Under the pieces are notes generated by a model. The model ran no database searches. It was not told the DNA's origin and worked only from the letters and a program-made list of their open reading frames with translations. The position numbers were made by a program, and so were the translations under genes. 64,000 nt of DNA, from contig NC_056048.1 of NCBI RefSeq assembly GCF_004379255.2, forward strand, positions 12,671,197 through 12,735,196, in the 5' to 3' direction. The DNA is from Salvia splendens. Its lineage: Eukaryota > Streptophyta > Magnoliopsida > Lamiales > Lamiaceae. Of the stretch, positions 56,823 through 64,000 are shown one piece after another (position 1 is the stretch's first letter; each line of letters starts with the position of its first letter).

Positions 56823-58792
56823 TAGGCATGCACACGGGTCGGAAACCGCCGGTTCCGGTTCATGAACCGGCGGTTCACGGTTCATCATTCCCATGAACCG
56901 GAACCGGCCCGCCAAGGGTCCCGACGGTTCCGGTTCAAAAAACCGCCGGTTCACGAGGAGGTTCAAAATCGCCAGTTTTTGGCCTGAACCGCCGGTTCCG
57001 GGCCGGTTCGGCGGTTCCTAATTTTTTTTTGCACTTCTTCTCGTTTTAGTGTTTATTTCAGTGAGACTACAAGTCACAATTTATAAGTTACAATTTACAC
57101 TTAATGTTGGACTTGAGCTTTTGGATTGAAAGAGAGTGTATTGGATGATTCTCTTTTATAGCTACATGTTCTTGGATGTGTTACTCTTTCTTTCAATGTG
57201 GGATAAAACTCCTTATTTATAACTACATGACACATCTTCATCATCTTTGTTTATATTAGTTTATATCTTAACTACCTTCTATTATTATAACTTAACAACA
57301 AATATAATTACATAAAGTATTATTCTTTAATTCTTTATCATTATTGATTTGTTTGTGTATACGTTTATGTGTATATTAACTAATAAATACCATTATAATT
57401 TATACACATTAAGAGAATAATTACTATACAAATTGTATTAATCTAGTGATAACTATAATATGAATAATTATTTATCTATATACAAATCATATTACTCAAT
57501 ATTCTTATCTATCAGAATATATTCACAAATAATAATTTTATTTGTATAAATTATACTACATCTATTACAATAACAACTATTATACAAAATCATACTATTA
57601 GTCTACTACTAATATATGAACTATATTATACCACTAAACAAATCATTCTTTAGTTATCTATTTTTATCATTATTATACCAATTATATTAATTGATATTTT
57701 TTTTCACATTTTAATCAATATATTGAGAAAAATTAACAACATACTAACATTTAAATCCAATTATTTGAACATGTCCACATTCTATAAATATACAAATTAT
57801 TAGCAACATGCAACATACAAATTTAATTAAACTATTCTAGTTGATGCTATTATAATCTATAAATTTGTCTTAGAAAAAGAATCATAACAAAAATAAAGAT
57901 AAAGTTAGTGAATAATAAAATGTAGTAAAAAATAAAGAAAAAGTAGAAAACAATAAAAGTTTTGTATCCCACATAGGAAAAAGATGAATGAATGATCTAA
58001 ACATGTAGTTATAAAAGAAAATGGTTCAACATATTTTGTCTCACATTGAAAGTGAAACAAAAAATATTCTATAAAAGAGAAACAACCAAGCATGGTTTCT
58101 TAGAATTCTTAAAAGTGAGCACATTTAAATCCAATTATTATTATTATTTGAACACATCCACATTCTATAAATATAGAAATTATGAGCAACATGCAACATT
58201 CAAATTTAATTGAACTATTCTATTTGATTCTATTATTATCTATAAATTTGTCTTAGAAAATGAATCATAACAAAAATAAAGATAAAGTTAGTGAATAATA
58301 AAATGTAGTAAAAAAATAAAGAAAAGTAGAAAACAAATGAAATTTTATATCCCACATTGAAAAAAGATGAATGAATGATCTAAACATGTACTTATAAGAG
58401 AAAATAATTCAATATATTTTGTCCCACATCGAAAGTGAAACACAAAATATTCAAGGATGTCTCTGTAAAAGAGAAACAACCAAGAATGGTTTCTTAGAAT
58501 CATAGGCCAAACAAATAAATATGGGCTATTATGAAATTATTGTATTTATTTATTTGTGAAAATTGATTTTTATATATAAAAATTGATTTTATAAATAATA
58601 ATTTTTCTTAAAACAATTTTATTGAACCGGCGGTTCGAACCGGTGAACCGCTGGTTACGGTTTGTGATATTTCTGAACCTGAACCGGCCCGCTTGAATCG
58701 TCAAATCGTCGGCCGGTTCTGGTTCTGGTTCATGAACCGGCGGTTCCGAACCGACGGTTAACCGGCGGTCCGGTTCAGTTTGAGCATGCCTA
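56823..58792. mobile_element. Non-autonomous hAT transposon
   Basis: 1970 bp, flanked by a perfect 8-bp target duplication CTTCCACC (56,815-56,822 and 58,793-58,800). The terminal inverted repeats begin TAGGCATGC. Subterminal regions (56,835-57,020 and 58,620-58,780) are packed with AACCGGCGGTTC-type motifs in both orientations, the expected transposase-binding clusters. The interior has a 374-bp tandem duplication and no transposase. Confidence 0.9.
57747..58500. repeat. 374-bp tandem duplication inside the hAT element
   Basis: Units start with ACATTTAAATCCAATTA at 57,747 and 58,121. They are clearly related, with scattered substitutions and small indels. Confidence 0.9.
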
Positions 58793-59039
58793 CTTCCACC
58801 CATTGTCGTGCCATAGTCTCAACTTTTAATTACTTTTACGAGAAAGTAATGAAGCATCCACATCCCTGGCGTGGGACCAAGCTCCAAATCCCTTCCACCT
58901 CATTATTCCCTCCAATTTTCGTGTCAGGTCATAACTCACTCAGCCATGCACCCCCAAGCCAGACCCTATCAATACCAGAAACATTAAATTGCGTTATTCA
59001 CAACTACTACTAACTATTTTAATCGTAAAATTGAAAACA

Positions 59040-59419
59040 TTGAACAATTATAACATGAAAAAATAATTGTTTATTTAAAAATAAAAAATTACAAACCCTA
59101 AAATTCAAAATTTACCAGTTCTAAAAATTCAAAAATTGAAAGGGTTGCGAATGATGTAGAATAAAAGTGAAAATATTGTGGAATGATGTTTATAAAGCAA
59201 AATTCGAATTTTTTTAAATAAGACTTCTGGTCCGGTCCGTGCACCCACAACCCCGGCAGACCTCCAAACCGGGCCGCAACCAAGCACGACCTTTGACCGC
59301 AGCTAGGGCACTGCAAGCGGCTCGGACCCAACCCAGTCCGCCTCCAACACGCCGAGGCCCGGCCCGGAGCCCCAGGTGCGGTCCGTTTACCTCCATGCCC
59401 CACAGGGATGTGGACGCTC
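59040..59419. mobile_element. PIF/Harbinger-type MITE remnant
   Basis: The right end inverted reads GAGCGTCCACATCCCTGTGG and is followed on the plus strand by TAA, as in plant PIF/Harbinger MITEs. The left end was not found. The GC-rich portion (59,225-59,400) makes open frames on both strands that are not genes. Confidence 0.45.
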
Positions 59420-59569
59420 TAATTCACTCAAAATTAAGAAAAATACTAAAGTAAAATAATTCTCTGTAGCCAATAGAGTTAATCGCCGCTTTCCAAAAAT
59501 TGCCCCCATCTTGCAAACCACTTCACTCACACCGCCGTCGATCCATTTTCTCCGGCGATTTCTCCTCCA

Positions 59570-59939
59570 ATGGCGACGGCGACTGCGGAGCGGATTCAGC
59601 TCGCGAAGCTCTGCAGCTGCAAGGATTGGTCAAAGGCTATCTGGATTCTCGATTCACTCCTTGCACAGTCATGCGCCATTCAGGATCTTTGGTAATTTGG
59701 ATTCGTCTTAGCGTCTTTCACATTCGATTTGGATTGTGTAGACTTATGAGTTCGTTGGTAGCTTATCTGATCGTTCAATTTTTGGATTTTGTAACGTGTC
59801 GTGAATGTTCAGCAATCGAGCTTTCTGCAATAGCCAATTGGAGTTGCACAAGCACGTTGTCAAGGACTGCAATAAGTCGCTGCAGCTCGGTCGATTCATT
59901 CTTCCAGAATTATCAGGTAGTGCCTCCTGTACAAGCTGA
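59570..59939 (+). CDS. Truncated TPR-like protein, two exons
   Basis: Exon 1, 59,570-59,691 (MATATAERIQLAKLCSCKDW then SKAIWILDSLLAQSCAIQDL), joins by GT-AG to 59,813-59,939 (NRAFCNSQLELHKHVVKDCN then KSLQL), giving 82 residues. The sequence matches the start of a plant tetratricopeptide-repeat protein, where one repeat normally continues as ALQLDP and the protein is several times longer. Here similarity stops at LQLG and an in-frame TGA follows. It is either a truncated duplicate or the 5' part of a chimera with the next segment. It has a GC-rich 5' leader. Expression is unknown. Confidence 0.6.
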
Positions 59940-60159
59940 AGAAGAGGATGATGATGAAGGAGTAGAAGAAGATGACAACATTGTCGAGGCACATGAGGAA
60001 GAAGACGTTCAGAGCATCTGTATCCAACCTCGACCTGCTGCAGAGGGTTCATCACGAGGCGGGGTTGGGAAGCTCGTGAGCAAAGTGTACAAGAGATTGT
60101 CCTCCAGGAAGAATAAGGGGGTTGAACCGTCAAAATATACTCCATCAGCGTATAAGTAG
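59926..60159 (+). pseudogene. Acidic/basic C-terminal coding fragment fused to the TPR remnant
   Basis: Right after the TPR-like exon, a different frame encodes PPVQAEEEDDDEGVEEDDNI, a basic GKLVSKVYKRLSSRKNKG block and a stop at 60,157-60,159. A later exon-like piece (60,245-60,345, after CATTCCAG) reads SQAVKNEGVIVPGMMVELLE. I do not recognise the source. The abrupt change suggests a chimera of pieces from two genes. Confidence 0.4.
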
Positions 60160-60431
60160 CAATTTTTCAGGTACTTTGTTTATTTAAGTTTTCATAGCTA
60201 TGAATCTTCAATTGGTTACTAATTTCATTAGTATCTCCATTCCAGGAAGTCAGGCAGTGAAGAATGAGGGTGTAATTGTCCCAGGCATGATGGTGGAATT
60301 GCTCGAATTGATGGAACTGATTGTGCATTTGTTGCATATGACATGATATTTGGATATGTATGTTATGGTTTGGTGCTCAAATTCATGTTATTTATGTTCA
60401 ATTATGTCATGTTTATCTTATATTCTTCATC

Positions 60432-60738
60432 AAATGGAAATTATTTATATCAATTCCACTGAATAAAAGAAAAATGTAGGTATAGTTGAAGTATAATCGC
60501 CCGATCGGGCGAACTCTCTGTACTCTGCCTGCTGAAAAGTTAGAGACGCATGAGAATTATGCGTCTTATACAGAGACGCATGAGGGTCATGCGTCTTATA
60601 TAGAGACGCATAATGCTCATGCGTCTCTAACTTTTCAGCAGGCAGAGTACAGAGAGTTCGCCCGATCGGGCGATTATACTTCAACTATACCTACATTTTT
60701 CTTTTATTCAGTGGAATTGATATAAATAATTTCCATTT
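60432..60738. repeat. Perfect inverted repeat, 123-bp arms, 61-bp loop
   Basis: 60,432-60,554 is the exact reverse complement of 60,616-60,738 (no mismatch found by eye). Each arm contains the palindrome CGCCCGATCGGGCG. The loop and arm ends contain three 23-bp palindromes. It sits beyond the 3' end of the MULE transposase gene. Confidence 0.95.
60544..60626. repeat. Three 23-bp palindromes at 30-bp spacing
   Basis: Form AGACGCATGA-NNN-TCATGCGTCT, at 60,544-60,566, 60,574-60,596 and 60,604-60,626. The middle copy is perfect; the outer copies each have one changed arm base. They match those at 63,861-63,990. Confidence 0.95.
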
Positions 60739-61009
60739 TTCAATACAACCATTTATTTAGATTGCAAACTCAATCAGTACAAAATATGTCCAAAGTTCAG
60801 TTAATACAAAGTCTTCAATTCATTCCAAAGTCTTCAATCCATTCCAAATTCTTCAATTTCTAACACGCTTTTTGTCCAACACTGTCTTCACGTACACAAG
60901 CCCTGTTACAACAGAAAGAGTACGATTTCTCATAGAACGAAAATATAAAATATACAAACATAAAAACATAAGGTAGCAATTATACCTGCGCTGCAAATGT
61001 GAATAACCC

Positions 61010-63592
61010 CTACATAACACGACCGACTGTGCAGTTTCTACGGTCATGTCCTTCTACGCCGCAATTCCTGCACTTGCGGGGCGCTCTCGGTTCATCTTCC
61101 TCGCGGATATCCATTTGATTAGGAATCCTCCTTGTTCTGCCTCGTCCGCGCTTTCGAGGAAGCAACTGCTCAGGGGTGATACGCAATTTCCATCCAAGAT
61201 TTGCCCAATAGTCTTGGTGTCTTGGTGCTTGAAATGAGACACCATAGTACTGTGCTTCCCATGTAGCTTTGTGGTTGTGTTTATCAATGAGTTCAAAAAT
61301 AGAGTTACCTCGATCTCTGGCAACGGTGCACGCATGTGAACAAGGGACTCTCCACATCTGCCACTTCCCACAACTGCACTTTGAATCCATAAACTCGACA
61401 TCTTGTCTGTTATCGCCCTTTGCCTTTCCATTTTCAACACGTGGACGACTTCGAATTTGGTAATGACCTAATTCTCGGGCGACTACTGAACAGTAATGCA
61501 TTTGCCCCTTCGCATCATTCGCAACAAGTTTGTCCCTCGCCCAGGGGGTCAACCGACCTTCGGTTTGTTGTATTTCTGTCTTTCTATCTGCCCACCATTC
61601 AACTGTTCGCCAAAATGTCAGATCAACCAAAACTCTTATTGGCAACTCTCTTACACCTCTCGGTACGTTGTTGTAGCTCTCTGACATGTTTGTCGAGGGC
61701 ACCCCCCATCTCAGTTCATCATCGTAGCAAAGAGACCAGTTCTCTTTTTTGGCTTTGTTGAGCTCGTGTATCGCAATAAGACTTTCCTCCCGTAGTGCAC
61801 GTCGTCTTCTCACGTACTTGCGTACTTGAGTTGTGACACCCAATGCCCATATCATGCCTTTTGCTTTTCCTCCCTTACCCTTTAGTTTTGTCAAGATATT
61901 TTTCCTCACATGGATCAAACAAAATTTGTGGTGACATATCGGCGGCTTTTTCCATTCATCTGAACGCATAGCCTTGAGGATTCCTTTGTGCCTATCCGAA
62001 ATGATGCATACCTCCCTTTCGTACTTCACCACATGAATTCTGACATGATCCAAAAACCACTCCCAGCTGTCGCCAGTTTCTTCATCAACAATAGCATATG
62101 CAATAGGCAGACATTTCTTGTTTGCATCAACACCACAAGCAACAAGCAGCTTACCTTTAAATCTTCCTCGGAGGTGAGTTCCGTCTATTGTCAAAACTGG
62201 TTGGCACTCCTGGAAAGCATGTATAGCAGGCCCAAGTGCCCAGAACACGTAATAGAAGACTTTAGTACGGCCCTGGCTCAACAACTCGTTATGCCTCCAC
62301 TCAACAATGGTGCCTGGATTCCTATACTGCAGTTCAAGCATGTAGCTTGACAAATCCCTAAATGACTCCTCCCATCCACCAAATACAATCTCTAAAGCCC
62401 TCCTCCGTGCATACCATGCCTTCTTATAACTGACTACCACATGAAATTTGTCATGAACAAAATTTCTTACGGCGGCGGCACTAAACTCGGCATTTTTTAG
62501 CAACTGATGGCGAATACACAAAGCAATCATTGGTGATGAAAAGTTAGCATGTCCTCTATCATTACGATGACCTTCACAACTATGGCGTCCCCGCCACTTC
62601 CTAATCTCCCACATATCATCATGGGCCATGTGTGTAACAGACACTTCCCACCGACATTCATTCGCTTTGTCAGCGTCGGTCTCGCTGATAATAGCTGTCC
62701 CATCTTCTGTCCTCCCATTTGGATATTTGCACACGGCATGCCACCTTCTTAATTTACTCTCAACCACCCTAAATTGCCGGTGTTGCCTCAGACTCCACAT
62801 AGTAATAGCAGTCTTCACATGCAGCTTGCTATCAAATTTTGTTCCACCATTAATCCGATATGGGTGTTCTTCATCCCAGTACATGGTACTGCGTTCATTA
62901 CCAACTTCAGGTACCTCAGTACGACCACTTGGCAGTTTGCGAAAATATTTCAACCCAGTGTGAACATATTCTGGAAGTGGTTGTTCACCTTGTACGACGG
63001 GTTTATACACTACCTCCTCATCACTAGAGTCAGCACCAGAATCATCACTTAAAATATCATCAGACGATGATGACGACAATTCTGGATCTGCAAGGTCTCC
63101 TCGTACAACATCAACATCAGCATGTTCTTGTACATTCTCTTGAGTATTCAATCCAACATCTGCAACGTCTGTTTGCTCATTCATACCGCAGTCGATGCTC
63201 ATAGGTTCAAACCTCGTAGATGAACCAACACCATGATCAACAATTGGTGGGATTAAGGCATTTCCAACAGACGAATACTCAACAAATAATTCAATATGCC
63301 GAGTAGAATTTATAGCCGCATTGAACATATAAAACACACTTTGATCACTGTCAACCGCAGTACATACATAACTCGTACCGGTACCCAGGAAACAATGCCT
63401 CCAAGATATTTCGATGAAGTGTTGGTTGGAATCTATTCTTATCTTAGCACATATCATTCCTACTAATTCAGATAATGAAACACATGAATCCAATACGATG
63501 GAAGCTCTCGCACGAGGAGGATCATAACAAATGCCCACATGAGGAAGTTGATATATTCTACCACCCCAATATAAACTCACGAATACTTGCAT
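61010..63592 (-). CDS. MULE transposase (Mutator-like)
   Basis: 860 residues from the ATG at 63,592. In order: a divergent N-terminal region; an acidic linker (about 165-195); a MuDR-type DNA-binding region (about 255-345, FDSKLHVKTAITMWSLRQHR ... KYPNGRTE ... RGRHSCEGH); a MULE catalytic domain with Asp470 (LTIDGTHLRGRF), Asp533 (IISDRHKGI) and Glu638 (NMSESYN); a SWIM zinc finger C-x-C-x9-C-x-H (about 739-753); and a C-terminal CCHC knuckle CRNCGVEGHDRRNC (about 841-854). It would bind the element ends and catalyse cut-and-paste transposition. No stop or frame break was found and all catalytic residues are present, so it may be active. A 5' untranslated intron (63,598-63,752) has canonical borders. 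Confidence 0.95.
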   Translation of the reverse strand: MQVFVSLYWGGRIYQLPHVGICYDPPRARASIVLDSCVSLSELVGMICAKIRIDSNQHFIEISWRHCFLGTGTSYVCTAVDSDQSVFYMFNAAINSTRHIELFVEYSSVGNALIPPIVDHGVGSSTRFEPMSIDCGMNEQTDVADVGLNTQENVQEHADVDVVRGDLADPELSSSSSDDILSDDSGADSSDEEVVYKPVVQGEQPLPEYVHTGLKYFRKLPSGRTEVPEVGNERSTMYWDEEHPYRINGGTKFDSKLHVKTAITMWSLRQHRQFRVVESKLRRWHAVCKYPNGRTEDGTAIISETDADKANECRWEVSVTHMAHDDMWEIRKWRGRHSCEGHRNDRGHANFSSPMIALCIRHQLLKNAEFSAAAVRNFVHDKFHVVVSYKKAWYARRRALEIVFGGWEESFRDLSSYMLELQYRNPGTIVEWRHNELLSQGRTKVFYYVFWALGPAIHAFQECQPVLTIDGTHLRGRFKGKLLVACGVDANKKCLPIAYAIVDEETGDSWEWFLDHVRIHVVKYEREVCIISDRHKGILKAMRSDEWKKPPICHHKFCLIHVRKNILTKLKGKGGKAKGMIWALGVTTQVRKYVRRRRALREESLIAIHELNKAKKENWSLCYDDELRWGVPSTNMSESYNNVPRGVRELPIRVLVDLTFWRTVEWWADRKTEIQQTEGRLTPWARDKLVANDAKGQMHYCSVVARELGHYQIRSRPRVENGKAKGDNRQDVEFMDSKCSCGKWQMWRVPCSHACTVARDRGNSIFELIDKHNHKATWEAQYYGVSFQAPRHQDYWANLGWKLRITPEQLLPRKRGRGRTRRIPNQMDIREEDEPRAPRKCRNCGVEGHDRRNCTVGRVM

Positions 63593-63597
63593 GATTT

Positions 63598-63752
63598 CTG
63601 CAAAAATAAATATACAAACCAACAACAATTAAAGATAAATTTTTTCAATAAACCCTAAAATAGTAAGTTTACATAAATTTTTCAAAACCCCTACTAATAT
63701 GCAAATAAACAACAAATAAGGGAGCAGTGTTGAAAGATTGAAGGAAACTTAC
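63598..63752 (-). other. 5' UTR intron of the MULE transposase gene
   Basis: On the minus strand, donor CG|GTAAGTTTCC at 63,752 and acceptor TTTATTTTTGCAG ending at 63,598, five bases before the start codon. Confidence 0.7.
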
Positions 63753-63860
63753 CGAAATATGACGGGAATCGCCAAGAAATCGCCAAGGAAATCGCAACCT
63801 TTGTTGTCTGCGTGCGTGAATGAGGAGCTACTGCCTTCGCCGCTGGTTTAATTCGAAGTA

Positions 63861-63990
63861 GAGACGCATGACGCTCATGCGTCTCTCTCTAAGACGCATG
63901 AGCACCATGCGTCTTCAGTCAAATTTTAAAAAAATAAAAGACGCATGAGCGTCATGCGTCTGTCTTTAAGACGTATGACTCTCATGCGTC
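63861..63990. repeat. Four 21-25-bp palindromes near MULE 5' end
   Basis: At 63,861-63,885, 63,891-63,915, 63,939-63,961 and 63,970-63,990, of the form GACGCATGA-NNN-TCATGCGTC with slight variation. Pairs are spaced 30-31 bp apart, as in the array at 60,544. Confidence 0.9.
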
Positions 63991-64000
63991 GTCAAAATAA

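Larger units (their letters stand above)
60432..64000 (-). mobile_element. MULE with palindrome-array ends (right end outside window)
   Basis: The transposase gene is flanked by related arrays of 23-bp palindromes, at 60,544-60,626 and 63,861-63,990, which probably belong to the element ends. The left end has been rearranged into the 123-bp-arm hairpin. The right terminus and any 9-bp target duplication lie beyond 64,000, so exact limits are unknown. 60,739-61,009 is 3' untranslated sequence. Confidence 0.6.

Noticed and set aside
59098..59454. GC-rich frames on both strands
   Set aside because: They lie in the MITE-like segment, with low-complexity proline/arginine composition and no family resemblance.
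60445..60725. Two 79-aa frames with nearly the same peptide on opposite strands
   Set aside because: Explained entirely by the perfect inverted repeat.
61046..63052. Plus-strand open frames opposite the MULE gene
   Set aside because: Antisense shadows of a continuous transposase with conserved domains.

Overview
This window is plant nuclear DNA and almost certainly from a eudicot; a Lamiales-like genome is only a guess. The reasons are a typical plant prolyl 4-hydroxylase gene with eight small GT-AG exons, plant-specific retrotransposon lineages (Tat-type Ty3/gypsy, chromovirus-like, Copia-like and Athila-like LTRs), PIF/Harbinger, MULE, hAT and Helitron remains, a plant-type SINE and long (TA)n microsatellites. 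Only one ordinary host gene looks intact. The rest is a dense, nested transposon landscape.

Layout. (1) 1-12,959: a young Tat-lineage Ty3/gypsy retrotransposon lies on the minus strand (498-11,538; two 711-bp LTRs with 3 differences; GTATA target duplication). It sits inside an older element, E0, made of 21-bp-phased repeats. The retrotransposon carries gag-protease, a pol with RT, two RNase H domains and integrase, and a spliced antisense gene on the plus strand. (2) 13,007-34,770: a continuous chain of seven transposon-like units (A1, B1, A2, A3, B2, C, D), joined only by short (TA)n tracts. Each has imperfect inverted ends, captured exon fragments and internal arrays of a short word repeated about every 21-22 bp. 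Unit C hosts a Copia-like solo LTR, and B2 carries a captured PQ-loop gene fragment. (3) 34,850-38,432: an internally deleted, decayed Ty3/gypsy element on the minus strand (TTATA duplication). (4) 38,433-44,260: a hAT-like fragment, an Athila-like solo LTR, a PIF/Harbinger element with a truncated transposase (TAA duplication), and an LTR fragment split by a SINE. (5) 44,891-48,329: the intact prolyl 4-hydroxylase gene. (6) 48,330-56,814: a Helitron 3' end with a helicase remnant, unrecognised exon-like AT-rich DNA, and a second Athila-like solo LTR (GCATG duplication). (7) 56,823-58,792: a non-autonomous hAT element with an 8-bp duplication. (8) 59,420-64,000: a short chimeric TPR-gene derivative, a perfect 123-bp-arm hairpin, and a MULE with an apparently intact 860-aa transposase. 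Arrays of 23-bp palindromes flank the MULE on both sides.

The most notable signals are these: the (TA)n-jointed transposon chain with helically phased word arrays; the palindrome arrays and perfect hairpin beside the MULE, which resemble a self-silencing inverted duplication; and, in the Tat element, an amber codon in the tobamovirus-type readthrough context between protease and reverse transcriptase. All functional statements rest on motif recognition by eye. No database search or alignment program was run.
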